A model generated the notes under the pieces. It searched no databases. It saw nothing but the letters and a program-made list of their open reading frames with translations, and was not told the DNA's origin. From Aggregatilinea lenta (GTDB lineage: Bacteria; Chloroflexota; Anaerolineae; Aggregatilineales; Aggregatilineaceae), in assembly GCF_003569045.1 (NCBI RefSeq), contig NZ_BFCB01000002.1, positions 124,001 through 188,000 on the forward strand: a DNA stretch of 64,000 nt, written 5' to 3'. Shown one piece after another: positions 45,074 through 54,051 of the stretch (its first letter is position 1; each line of letters starts with the position of its first letter). The translations under genes were made by a program, and so were the position numbers.

Positions 45074-45255
45074 GTTTTGATGCCGCCACTGCCCTCTTGC
45101 GAGGTTTCAATGATCGCCTGGACGAACGTGGGATCGCCTGGCTGCACCTGTTGCTCAATCTGCAATTGGCCCGCGGTGTGTCGTTTGATAACCTGAACAA
45201 TGCCTATTACGAAAACCGGATTTTGAAGCAGAAGGCATGGTCGCACGGTTTCTGA
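45074..45255 (+). pseudogene. Orphan C-terminal coding remnant, family unrecognised
   Basis: A plus-strand frame reads GFDAATALLRGFNDRLDERG, IAWLHLLLNLQLARGVSFD and NLNNAYYENRILKQKAWSHG before a stop at 45,253. The composition is that of a real helical protein, and the end looks like a natural C-terminus. The sequence before 45,074 is low-complexity and not coding. Its last 49 bases overlap, antisense, the end of the alpha-fucosidase frame. I cannot name the family. It may be a chance frame, though the protein-like composition argues against this. Confidence 0.35.
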
Positions 45256-46643
45256 GCGGGCATCTTGATATGCAGGCCAACGTTATCCTGGCTCCATTCC
45301 AGCCACCCAGCGCCCAGCAAGCTGATCTCAGCGATCTCACCCGTACCCGTGTCTAAGCTTCTAATCACCGCCTCGGCACCCGGCCAGACCAGCGCGATTG
45401 CATACAGGACATTGTCATTCGTTGTAAAGCGAAAGTCTTCACCTGTAAAAACAGACCGGTTGGTATCGGTGAATGACCCTTCACCCACCTCGGTTGGGCC
45501 TTCGCCATATATCCTCCACGGGCGGGTGTTATAGATTGCTTCACCGTTAATTGCCAGCCAACGCCCGATTGTCCGGAGAATTTGTGCATCCTGATCGGGA
45601 ACAGTACCGTCCGGTTTGGGGCCAATATTCAGCAGCAGCGCCCCATTTTTGCTCACCACGTCCACGAGATCAGCGATGATGTCGCCAGGGTCTTTGTACA
45701 CCTGATCGTGTATATATCCCCAGGACGTTTTGGCGACCGCGGTGTCATTCTGCCAGAACGCCGGATGAATACCCTTAAGCTGCCCGCGCTCGATATCGTA
45801 AACGGCTGTTCCTTTGGGAAACGCGTTGAGCTTATAGTTGATCACTCCTCCGCCCCAATTCGCCGCGCAGTTATAATAGTAAGCCGCGAAACGCTGCAAG
45901 TAAGGTTCAAAAATGTGCTGCTCAATCCACCAGTCAAACCACACGAACTGGGGCTGATACTTATCGACCAGCTCACAGGTACGCGCTAACCAGTCCTCAA
46001 GGAATTTAGCATGTGGACGCGGCTGCCAATCACGGCTAGCCCATGCCGCATCCGAAAAGGATACAGATGCGGCTGGTTGAGCCGGACCATAAAAATCTTC
46101 ATACGCCGGATCCTGTACATCGGACTCAAACCGGCGTCCGCCGTCAAAGAACCACCAATGCTCAGCGCGATGGCTGGAGACTCCAAAGGTCAGGCCATGT
46201 TTGCGAGCGGCAGCAGCCAGCTCGCCAACAATATCGCGCTTTGGCCCCATCTTGACGGCTGTCCAGTCGGAGAAGGAGCAGTCGTACATGGCAAAACCGT
46301 CATGATGTTCGGCTACCGGTACGACAAAACGCGCTCCAGCCTCTTCAAATAACCGCACCCACTGCTCGGCATCGAATTTCTCCCCGGTCAGTTGGGGAAT
46401 AAAATCTTTGTAGCCAAACCTGGATTGTGGGCCATAGGTCGTGACATGGTGCTCGAACTCGGGGCTTCCTTCAAGATACATATTGCGTGGATACCATTCA
46501 TTCCCAAAGGCCGGGACCGAATAGACTCCCCAGTGAATGAAAATCCCAAATTTGCCGTTTTGATACCAGTCGGGAACCTGATACTGCCGCAGCGATTCCC
46601 AGGTCGGCTCAAATTTCATTGGCTGCTGGCTTTGCGATGCCAT
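45207..46643 (-). CDS. GH29 alpha-L-fucosidase-like glycosidase
   Basis: The 478-residue enzyme has GH29 hallmarks: GKFGIFIHWGVYSVPAFGNE near residue 25, VPVAEHHDGFAMYDCSFSDW (about 105) and VWFDWWIEQHIFEPY (about 235), where the Asp of WFD corresponds to the family nucleophile. No signal peptide is seen, so it acts in the cytoplasm on imported oligosaccharides. The start is the ATG at 46643, with CGGAGAA ahead; an upstream frame extension overlaps the GH31 gene and lacks family similarity. It ends the LacI-controlled operon. Confidence 0.87.
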   Translation of the reverse strand: MASQSQQPMKFEPTWESLRQYQVPDWYQNGKFGIFIHWGVYSVPAFGNEWYPRNMYLEGSPEFEHHVTTYGPQSRFGYKDFIPQLTGEKFDAEQWVRLFEEAGARFVVPVAEHHDGFAMYDCSFSDWTAVKMGPKRDIVGELAAAARKHGLTFGVSSHRAEHWWFFDGGRRFESDVQDPAYEDFYGPAQPAASVSFSDAAWASRDWQPRPHAKFLEDWLARTCELVDKYQPQFVWFDWWIEQHIFEPYLQRFAAYYYNCAANWGGGVINYKLNAFPKGTAVYDIERGQLKGIHPAFWQNDTAVAKTSWGYIHDQVYKDPGDIIADLVDVVSKNGALLLNIGPKPDGTVPDQDAQILRTIGRWLAINGEAIYNTRPWRIYGEGPTEVGEGSFTDTNRSVFTGEDFRFTTNDNVLYAIALVWPGAEAVIRSLDTGTGEIAEISLLGAGWLEWSQDNVGLHIKMPAQKPCDHAFCFKIRFS

Positions 46644-46656
46644 AAGTTTCTCCGGT

Positions 46657-48972
46657 TTAGGTACTCTTTTTCGCGGGTAGCTTGGCGCTAACTGCTTCAC
46701 CACAGAAATTAATGACGTGATCTGGCTGAAGAGCTGGCTCCAGACCGACCCCATGATCACCGTTGACCGTCACCAATCGAAGTTCCCGGCGGCCTGGCTG
46801 ACCGCTGCATGGTCCTGCCGTAAAGCGACCAAGAGCGTCTTCCCAGCTTAAGGTAAACCAGCTATACGCGCCTTGCTCATAGCGGTAGCTGTCGCCTTCG
46901 TCTTCATAGACAGCAAACGAACCATCCGCGCCAGGATAAACACGAATTTCCCAGGGCGCGGCCAGTTGTTCGCCACTGTGCTGGATGTGAGGACCCATCG
47001 GCAGCAGGGAACCAGCCCGGACGTACAGCGGCAGAATGTCCAGGGTGGCATCCGCGTCGATCGTTTGACCGCCCTCATAGCGCTGCCCTGTCCAGAAATC
47101 ATACCAGGCAGTTCCAGCGGGCAAATAGACGGGTCGCGTCTGGGAGTCGGCTCCATCACCTGGGTGGGTGACCGGGCAGATCATCAGGGCCGGGCCGAAC
47201 ATATACTGATCGGTGATGTTATAAACATTGGGATCATGGCGAAAATCGAAGGCCAACAAACGCAGCATGGTCTGCGCATGGTATGTTTCTGCTCCGGCTA
47301 ACGAGTAGAGGTACGGCAGCAGCCGGTAGCGCAGCCGAGCAAACTTCACCAGCGTGTCATACATCAGCTCGCCCGGTTGGCCAAACTGCCAGATCTCCCG
47401 TGGCGTGTCTGTGCCGTGCGAGCGGAAAACAGGCAGAAATGTGCCGAATTGGAACCAACGCACGTAGAGTTCCCGGTATGCAGAGTCCGAGACGCCATCG
47501 GGATAGTCCCCCTGCCAGAACCACTCGTCGCGTGGGGCAACGAAAAAACCGCCAATATCGACTGACCAGTAACCCGCACCCGTGACGCTGAAATTCAACC
47601 CTTCAGCGATCTGTTTTGCGAAGATTTCCCAGGTTGCTGAGATATCCCCGGACCACGTGATAGTGCCATAGCGCTGCTGGCCGGGAAAGTAGGAGCGGGT
47701 CAGGTTGACCACACGTTTTTCCTCGCAAACGCTGCGCTGCCCCTCGTAGATGCCTTGGGAATGCAGCAGTGAATACGTATTGATGCGGGCCGGATCAAGA
47801 TACGATTTGGCGTATTCGGTATTACGGACCACCCGCTGCCAGGGGTCGGGTTTCACCGCGCCGTTCCAATCGGGTTCGAAAGGTTCAGTGGCGTCGCACC
47901 ACCAGGCATCAATACCATGCTTGAACAACCCTTCATACGCCTGCTGCCAGTAGAGTGCGCGCGCGGTGGGATCAAACGCGTTGTAAGTCGAATCGTCACC
48001 CAGCAGGAAACCGTGGTCGCGCATTTCCCGCTGATTAGGGCCGTCATGCTGAAAGCGAGGCCAAACCGAGATCATCAGCCGGGTGTTGAGCGCATGTAAG
48101 GTCTCGACCAACCCTGCCGGGTCAGGGAAACGGATCGGATCGAGCGTCTTCTGGCCCCACCATTCGCCGGGCCACGACTGCCAATCCTGAACAATGGCAT
48201 CCAGTGGCAGGCCGCGTGCGCGGTATTCCCGCGCCACTGCGATCAACTCCTCCTGGTCCATATACCGTTCTTTCGACTGGATGTAACCATAGGCCCAGCG
48301 CGGCAGCAGTGGCACCTGCCCGGTTAGGGTACGAAAACGGGCGACGATTTGATCGAATTCTGGGCCGTAAATGAAGTAAAAATCGAGTTCCTCACAGTGT
48401 TCGCTCCAGAAATAGGAGCCATAAACGTCATCGTGGAACGCGCTAAGCGAGCCGGTGTCCCACAGGATCGCATAGCCTCGCGTGGAGACAATCTGAGGAA
48501 TGGCGACCTTCAGGTTATGCTGGTAGAGATACTGGCCGTGCCCGCGATAGTTCAGGATCCCTTCTTCGTGCTGGCCCAGTCCATAGATAGCCTCCTCCGG
48601 CGCAAAGACCAGATCCAGCCGGGCTGCCCGATCGCCTTCGAGGTCTATGGTTTTTCCGCCCCCGTCTGGTTCGCGTACGAGCAAGCCACCTGCCGTATCC
48701 AGCCAGGTCATCGCGCAGGTAGCCTTTTGAACTACTACCTGGAGCTGGGACGTAACCAGCCGGATCGTCTGATCATCTTCGTCCACCGCCCATTCAATGG
48801 ATGGCTCGGGTGAGCGCGGCAACATCATCAGGCTGGGTGTGGTCCGGAACGCTTCACGCTTGGTGTACACGACCCGTACGATCTGCGGGCTAACCGGTTC
48901 AAGCTTGACCTGCCCAGCATCGGTCAGGAGCAGGAGGCTAGTCTCCTCGATTTTGGTGTTCAACAGTTTCAT
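46657..48972 (-). CDS. GH31 glycosidase, alpha-xylosidase-like
   Basis: The 771-residue protein has a beta-rich N-terminal domain and a GH31 barrel: YGYIQSKERYMDQEELI, VQDWQSWPGEWWGQ, WWCDATEPFEPDW with the nucleophile Asp (about 375), and RYGTITWSGDISATWE with the acid/base Asp. The stretch LLHSQGIYEGQRSV followed by VVNLTRSYFPGQQRYG resembles, from memory, the xyloglucan-type alpha-xylosidases of Bacteroides. It has no signal peptide. Its neighbour is a GH29 fucosidase 13 bases downstream. Confidence 0.87.
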   Translation of the reverse strand: MKLLNTKIEETSLLLLTDAGQVKLEPVSPQIVRVVYTKREAFRTTPSLMMLPRSPEPSIEWAVDEDDQTIRLVTSQLQVVVQKATCAMTWLDTAGGLLVREPDGGGKTIDLEGDRAARLDLVFAPEEAIYGLGQHEEGILNYRGHGQYLYQHNLKVAIPQIVSTRGYAILWDTGSLSAFHDDVYGSYFWSEHCEELDFYFIYGPEFDQIVARFRTLTGQVPLLPRWAYGYIQSKERYMDQEELIAVAREYRARGLPLDAIVQDWQSWPGEWWGQKTLDPIRFPDPAGLVETLHALNTRLMISVWPRFQHDGPNQREMRDHGFLLGDDSTYNAFDPTARALYWQQAYEGLFKHGIDAWWCDATEPFEPDWNGAVKPDPWQRVVRNTEYAKSYLDPARINTYSLLHSQGIYEGQRSVCEEKRVVNLTRSYFPGQQRYGTITWSGDISATWEIFAKQIAEGLNFSVTGAGYWSVDIGGFFVAPRDEWFWQGDYPDGVSDSAYRELYVRWFQFGTFLPVFRSHGTDTPREIWQFGQPGELMYDTLVKFARLRYRLLPYLYSLAGAETYHAQTMLRLLAFDFRHDPNVYNITDQYMFGPALMICPVTHPGDGADSQTRPVYLPAGTAWYDFWTGQRYEGGQTIDADATLDILPLYVRAGSLLPMGPHIQHSGEQLAAPWEIRVYPGADGSFAVYEDEGDSYRYEQGAYSWFTLSWEDALGRFTAGPCSGQPGRRELRLVTVNGDHGVGLEPALQPDHVINFCGEAVSAKLPAKKST

Positions 48973-48988
48973 AGGAAGGTTCCTGATC

Positions 48989-49861
48989 TCAGCCTTTGAC
49001 CGACCCGGCGGTCATGCCCGAAACAATGAAGCGCTGGCCAAGTAGATAAACCGCAATAACGGGCAGCACGGTCAGCACGATATCGGCGCTGACCAGATTC
49101 CAGGACGACTCGAATTGTCCAAAAAAGTTGTATACGGCAAGTGGCATCGGCCACTTCGAGCTGTCGTTGAGATAGTAGAGGGGGAAAATAAAATCGTTCC
49201 AGACCTGCAAAAAACTCAACAGCGCCGCCGTCACCAGCACGGGGGTCAGGAGTGGGAAGATCACCCCAAAGAAGAGACGTAGCGGCCCAGCCCCATCGAC
49301 GATGGCTGCCTCATCCAGCTCGCGTGGCAGCGATTCGACAAACCCGTAAATCAGAAAGGTGTTAAATGGAAGCTGCGTGGCGGCGTACAGGATGATGATG
49401 CCGATCTGGGTGTTAATGAGATGGGTCATCTGCATCACCTTGCTCAGGGTGAAGAAGTTGAACGGCATGGCGATGCCCATGATGATAAAAAAGTACAGAA
49501 ACTGGTTCAGGCGTGTTTTATTGCGCGACATGACATAGGCTGCCATCGATGCCAGAATCGTCGCCAACAGGGTAGCGCTTGACGAATAGAGAACGCTGTT
49601 GAAAAACGCCTGCTCCAGATTGGCCTGTTTGATCACGGTGGAGTAGTTTTCCAAATACAGCGTTGCCGGGCGCTCAATGCTCATGCTGCGGGCTTCTGTA
49701 CGATCTTTCAGTGAATTCACCACCACCAGATGAATTGGTGCGTACATTATCAGACAGACGAGGATCGCCAGCACATGATACATCCCGTGCTGGGCGCTTT
49801 TTTTCGCAGTCGGAAGGCGGCCAAGGCGAAGGAGCGTGGTGAAGGGTCCGTCGCTAGTCAT
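48989..49861 (-). CDS. ABC sugar transporter, MalG-type permease
   Basis: This 290-residue inner-membrane protein has six helices, starting MYHVLAILVCLIMYAPIHLV, and the loop DEAAIVDGAGPLRLFFGVIF. It overlaps the MalF-type gene by eight bases and stands 16 bases before GH31. It carries oligosaccharides with its MalF partner. Confidence 0.93.
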   Translation of the reverse strand: MTSDGPFTTLLRLGRLPTAKKSAQHGMYHVLAILVCLIMYAPIHLVVVNSLKDRTEARSMSIERPATLYLENYSTVIKQANLEQAFFNSVLYSSSATLLATILASMAAYVMSRNKTRLNQFLYFFIIMGIAMPFNFFTLSKVMQMTHLINTQIGIIILYAATQLPFNTFLIYGFVESLPRELDEAAIVDGAGPLRLFFGVIFPLLTPVLVTAALLSFLQVWNDFIFPLYYLNDSSKWPMPLAVYNFFGQFESSWNLVSADIVLTVLPVIAVYLLGQRFIVSGMTAGSVKG

Positions 49862-50732
49862 TGGTCCGCCCTTGCTCCATCAACCGGATTACAAAATAGC
49901 CGATGAAAACCATCACGAAAAATAACAGGCTGGAAAGCGCAGTGCCGATGCCATAGCGCCCTTTTGAAAACTCCTTAAAGATAGCGGTATACAGCACTTC
50001 CGTTGAATAACCGGGGCCGCCGTTCGTCAGTACATAAACCACATCGAAGATTTTCAGGCCGTGTAAGATGCTCAGCACGGTTGAAACAACCAGCGCTGGC
50101 ATCAACAGGGGGATGGTGAGGTGTCTTAACCGGGCAAACGCGTTAGCGCCGTCGATCTGCGCCGCTTCATAATATTCAACAGGGATAGTCTGGAGGCCAG
50201 CCAGCAAGATCACCATAATATAGCCCGCCCCTTTCCACGTATCCACGCCCATAATTGACAGCAGGGCCACATGCGGATCGGTCAACCACTGCTGAGTCCA
50301 CGCGCCCAGGCCTACCGCTTGCAGGAATTCATTCAACAGCCCACGGCGCGGGTTCAAGACCGATCTGAAAATGATGCCAACCACCACCATCGGCAGTACG
50401 GCTGGCAAAAAAATGATCAACCGGTACAGGCTGCGTAACCGCCTGATCCCGTTGTGCAGCAGAAGCGCAAACAACAAGCCCAGGACCGTTTTCAGCACGA
50501 TAGTGGTGAAAGTGAACACAAACGTATTGCGCGCATAGAAGATATAGTTGTCGCTAGAGGACAGCAGCACGCTGAAATTTTCAAGCCCGACATAGTTCAC
50601 ATCGGTTGAATAGCGATTCCAGTCGGTAAACGCATAACCCAACCCCATCACTGCCGGAATCACGAAAAACACTATATATAAGATGAGGGTTCCCAGGGTG
50701 AAGTAGAACGGATAAACTTTGTTGTGCAGCAT
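49854..50732 (-). CDS. ABC sugar transporter, MalF-type permease
   Basis: This 292-residue permease starts with FTLGTLILYIVFFVIPAVMG and has the EAA loop EAAQIDGANAFARLRHLTIP at about 200. It follows the binding-protein gene by 133 bases containing a GC hairpin. No ATPase gene is linked. Confidence 0.93.
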   Translation of the reverse strand: MLHNKVYPFYFTLGTLILYIVFFVIPAVMGLGYAFTDWNRYSTDVNYVGLENFSVLLSSSDNYIFYARNTFVFTFTTIVLKTVLGLLFALLLHNGIRRLRSLYRLIIFLPAVLPMVVVGIIFRSVLNPRRGLLNEFLQAVGLGAWTQQWLTDPHVALLSIMGVDTWKGAGYIMVILLAGLQTIPVEYYEAAQIDGANAFARLRHLTIPLLMPALVVSTVLSILHGLKIFDVVYVLTNGGPGYSTEVLYTAIFKEFSKGRYGIGTALSSLLFFVMVFIGYFVIRLMEQGRTND

Positions 50733-50815
50733 GTCTCGCCTCGGTAATGGAGTATCTCAACCCGGTCTCTGACGAGTGTGCTAAAATCGTGTCTGACTGG
50801 GCCGAATATGCAGTA

Positions 50816-50842
50816 GGGGCGGTGTCTTGCTCACACCGCCCC
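50816..50842 (-). terminator. Intra-operon GC hairpin after the binding-protein gene
   Basis: GGGGCGGTGT pairs perfectly with ACACCGCCCC around a seven-base loop. No T-run follows in the minus direction. It occupies the same position as the hairpins at 21,087 and 58,664. Confidence 0.7.
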
Positions 50843-50865
50843 GGCTTCAAGTTAATCGCTTGTCC

Positions 50866-52167
50866 CTATTCGGCCCAGGCTGGATCTTGTGCGGCCTGCG
50901 CCATATCGGCACGGCGTTCGTCGATGTGTTGCAGCACGTCAATGGGTTCGATGTCGCCGATGAACATCGCCGACAAATCCTGACCGATTTCCATCCACTG
51001 AGGGTTCAGATAGTTAACAGCGGTCTGATAAACGGTTCCCCGCTTATCGGCATAGGCATCAAAAAAGGCCTGTTCTTCCTCACTGTACTTGGATGTCACC
51101 CCGGTGAAGTTGAGCGAGGCGAATTCCGGCGTGTTGTCGATCATGTATTGCAGGTTTTCGGGGCGCGCGAGGAAACGCAGGTATTCTTTGGCTTCCTCAA
51201 TATGCTCCGAACCGGAGTAGATAAACTTGCTGGGGCCAGCGGGGTTCACATTGAGCAGTTGGTTGTCGGCCAGCGGCATCACGAAAAATCCGAAGGTTGA
51301 GGCAGGCACGCCAAATTCGGTCTCAACGATGTTGACGAAGGCTGATTGCCGCACGGTCATCGCATACTCACCGTTCGCCATAAATTCTGGTCCGTCGGCG
51401 TATGCATCCGCCATAGCGAATTCCCCAAAGAATCCCAAGTCATACATTTCCTTGAGCTGCGTCAAGGCCGTGAGCATAGTGGCATCGTCAGCGAAGATCG
51501 CTTCATTGGCGTTCAGCTCATCGGCCAGACCGGGGGTCATTTCTTCGTAGCGCGGGCCGAGTTCGGGGAACCACAGCACGTGGTGCCAGCCGTCCGAAAT
51601 AGGCTCGTAAATGGGGGCGATGTCTGCATCCAGAATAGCCTGGCAGACCGCTTTGAATTCTTCATAGGTGGTAGGAACGCTCAAGCCCAGGTCGGCAAAG
51701 ATTTCTTTGTTGTAGACGATGATCCAGGACGCCGAAGTATCCCACAACGTCATGCCATAGACCTTGCCATCGACAGTGACTTGGTCAGTCACCAGCGGAT
51801 CCTGCCGGGCAACCCATTCTTCATCCGAGAGATCCACACCGTTTTTGGTGATGTCATAGTTAACGGCCAGATCGGTTTTACCACTCTGTCCGCCAAAAAT
51901 ATCGGGGGCCTCACCGGTATTCAGCTTGGTTTGCAGGACACTAAAGTACTGATCGGACGGGATAATCTGGTAATCGATGTGGATACCGGTTTCATCCTCG
52001 AACTTAGCGGCCAGATCCAACTCGGATTGTTTGATCCAGTCCTGGCTGGCTAAGTAGGTGATCGTGGTGGCCCGTCTGGCATCGGCGCGGGAGATGGACC
52101 CAAACGCAGGGCCGACAAGCGCCAACACGACAAACAGGGTGACGAGGACAAGCGTTAGTTTTTTCAT
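50866..52167 (-). CDS. ABC sugar transporter, substrate-binding protein (CUT1)
   Basis: The 433-residue precursor has a clear signal peptide (MKKLTLVLVTLFVVLALVG). The mature protein begins TTITYLASQDWIKQSELDLA, typical of family-1 oligosaccharide-binding proteins, and has GKVYGMTLWDTSASWIIVYN at the hinge. It precedes the two permeases and the two glycosidases, so fucosylated or xylosylated oligosaccharides are the likely cargo. Confidence 0.92.
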   Translation of the reverse strand: MKKLTLVLVTLFVVLALVGPAFGSISRADARRATTITYLASQDWIKQSELDLAAKFEDETGIHIDYQIIPSDQYFSVLQTKLNTGEAPDIFGGQSGKTDLAVNYDITKNGVDLSDEEWVARQDPLVTDQVTVDGKVYGMTLWDTSASWIIVYNKEIFADLGLSVPTTYEEFKAVCQAILDADIAPIYEPISDGWHHVLWFPELGPRYEEMTPGLADELNANEAIFADDATMLTALTQLKEMYDLGFFGEFAMADAYADGPEFMANGEYAMTVRQSAFVNIVETEFGVPASTFGFFVMPLADNQLLNVNPAGPSKFIYSGSEHIEEAKEYLRFLARPENLQYMIDNTPEFASLNFTGVTSKYSEEEQAFFDAYADKRGTVYQTAVNYLNPQWMEIGQDLSAMFIGDIEPIDVLQHIDERRADMAQAAQDPAWAE

Positions 52168-52242
52168 GCGAACAAAACCCCTTTTTTGTTTTAATTGGCG
52201 AAGAGAACTGATGATGGGTGTTCGAACGAGGGCGGTTGTGTG

Positions 52243-53301
52243 TCATACCTCCTTTTGAAACCGCCCAGACGTTTCGCGGACGACCAGTTGTGGTGGGACA
52301 AGGATTTGTTGAACGCCGGATGTGCCTTCTGCGATTTGGTGCATGAGCATTTTAGCCGCCTGGTAGCCCACCTGGTGAAACGGAAAATCGACTGAACTGA
52401 GCAACGGGTGAAGCAGGTTAGCGATCTTGCCAGGTCCTATCCCGACAATGGAAAAATCTTTGGGAACAGAGCGATTCCGCTCTTGCAAAGCCCGGATCAG
52501 GCCGACCACCGTCCCACTATAGGCCATGACCATAGCCGTCAGGTCTGGCGCTTCATCCAGCAGATCGCAAGCCGCTTGATAGGCGTATTGAACGCCAAAA
52601 TCGACGTGACGGTAATAGAGGGGCAGACTATACTGACGCGCGACCCGTTCGTATCCGGTTTGCAACCAGTGGGCCGAGGAAAGCTCGCGTTCATGCTTGC
52701 TTGCTGGAAAACCTAGAAAGCCGATCTGCTGGTGACCGAGCGCGATCAGATGCTCAAATGCCTGAATCACGGCCCCTTCCAGGTCCAGATCGATGTAACT
52801 CAAGTCTTTGTTATCGGCACAGCGCCCGATCATCACGAACGGACAGTCACTGCTGCGCAGTAGTTGGACGCGCCAGTCTTCCAATGTAGTTTCCATCAGA
52901 ACAATGCCCCGAAGCTGGCCGGTGCGATAGAGATCGAGCATCTCAGGCGCGGATAGGTCGCGTGTCAGCAGATTGAGCGCGAAATTTTCCTCTCCGGCAG
53001 CGCTTGAAGCCCCCAAGATGAAGTCCAGTTCAATATCCGTGACTTCCAGCCGCGTTTGCGATAGCAGCGGGTAGTGCAGTGAAATGGTATTAGTTTTACT
53101 CTGCTGAACCGTCTGCACATACGGGGTATAGCCCAGTTCGTTAATCACTCGTTGAACACGGACGCGCGTTTTTTTGGCGACATCAGGTTTATTATTCAGC
53201 ACGCGCGAGACAGTGGAAATGGACACACCGGCAGCTTTGGCAACATCGGCAATGCTGATTTCGGATTGTTCGTCAGTCTCAGGCCCAAAGAGTGGCATCA
53301 T
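52243..53301 (-). CDS. LacI-family transcriptional regulator
   Basis: The 352-residue regulator has ISIADVAKAAGVSISTVSRV as helix-turn-helix, the hinge helix following NNKPDVAKKT, and a periplasmic-binding-like sensor domain. It stands upstream of the xyloglucan-type operon and 45 bases from a perfect palindrome at 53,346, so it probably autoregulates and controls the operon. The start is the ATG at 53301, with ATG codons in tandem. Confidence 0.93.
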   Translation of the reverse strand: MMPLFGPETDEQSEISIADVAKAAGVSISTVSRVLNNKPDVAKKTRVRVQRVINELGYTPYVQTVQQSKTNTISLHYPLLSQTRLEVTDIELDFILGASSAAGEENFALNLLTRDLSAPEMLDLYRTGQLRGIVLMETTLEDWRVQLLRSSDCPFVMIGRCADNKDLSYIDLDLEGAVIQAFEHLIALGHQQIGFLGFPASKHERELSSAHWLQTGYERVARQYSLPLYYRHVDFGVQYAYQAACDLLDEAPDLTAMVMAYSGTVVGLIRALQERNRSVPKDFSIVGIGPGKIANLLHPLLSSVDFPFHQVGYQAAKMLMHQIAEGTSGVQQILVPPQLVVRETSGRFQKEV

Positions 53302-53345
53302 CAAAGGTTTTCCCGATCATCGGCAGTTTCTTGCTAGCATTTCGG

Positions 53346-53363
53346 TACTCTACCGATAGAGTA
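53346..53363. promoter_or_regulatory. LacI-family operator
   Basis: TACTCTA-CCGA-TAGAGTA is a perfect inverted repeat with a central CG, upstream of the regulator at 53,301. It differs from the palindrome at 172-185, so the two regulators have separate sites. Confidence 0.7.
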
Positions 53364-53504
53364 TCATGAAAAGAATCAAGATGTCAACGAAGGGATGCAT
53401 TTCAAATCTGCGGCGAGATTTCAAGCGGTAGCCTGCGTTCCTCGGAAAGCCCTCACCGCTTACAGCGCTGTGATTTCTGGATCTGGATAAGCGGGAGATA
53501 CTGT

Positions 53505-53867
53505 ATGGAATGGGAGAGCAAATTACTACGAGGAGGTCCTCTTTACGCATGGGTCATAGAGAAGTTAAAGGTCCGTGGCGAATCGGTCAGTCGTAGCGTC
53601 GCAGCCCTTATCGGTATTGCTCTTTTTGCCCGTAGTCAGTCCGCTGATTCGGGATCGTTAGCCAAAAAGCGCATGGTGGCTGCCCCCGCAGCAGCCACTC
53701 TGGTCGCTCAGGCAGAGGCGACTTCATCCCCTCCCCCACTGTCGACGGAATCTGCGGGCAAAGAAACCTCGTCCAAATCCATTGCGGAACTAATGGACTT
53801 TTTGGCCAACAACGATCCGTATCCAGGACACAGGGGCTTAAATATATCTCTGGTTACGAAGGGATAG
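53505..53867 (+). CDS. Small hypothetical protein, doubtful
   Basis: This 120-codon frame has a GGGAG site before its ATG. The product begins MEWESKLLRGGPLYAWVIEK, has a short hydrophobic stretch (SVAALIGIALFAR) and an Ala/Ser/Pro-rich middle. No family is recognised. It stands alone between two divergent regulatory regions. Confidence 0.3.
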   Translation: MEWESKLLRGGPLYAWVIEKLKVRGESVSRSVAALIGIALFARSQSADSGSLAKKRMVAAPAAATLVAQAEATSSPPPLSTESAGKETSSKSIAELMDFLANNDPYPGHRGLNISLVTKG

Positions 53868-53886
53868 AGCTTGCTCTACCCGGTAA

Positions 53887-53936
53887 GGGCAATTCATGAA
53901 TTGCCCCACCAAACAAACGAGCGATGCAAGCATCGC
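53887..53936. repeat. Two adjacent perfect palindromes
   Basis: GGGCAATTCATGAATTGCCC (53,887-53,906) is a 20-bp perfect palindrome. GCGATGC-AA-GCATCGC (53,921-53,936) follows after 14 bases. They lie 115 bases beyond the end of the aminopeptidase gene. I recall similar palindromes scattered between genes in Chloroflexi genomes. They could form back-to-back hairpins; no T-run follows on the minus strand. Confidence 0.7.
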
Positions 53937-54051
53937 CCCCACGAAAAACCACCGGCTTACTTCTGCGTCACTGTACTGGCGGAATGTGTCAAGTTATGTT
54001 TATGGAAAGGGGTACAAGTCGAGTTCAGAGTATGCCAAACATAGCCCATGC

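Noticed and set aside
44950-45246. 98-codon minus-strand frame
   Set aside because: It is antisense to the better protein-like plus-strand fragment and ends in low-complexity sequence.
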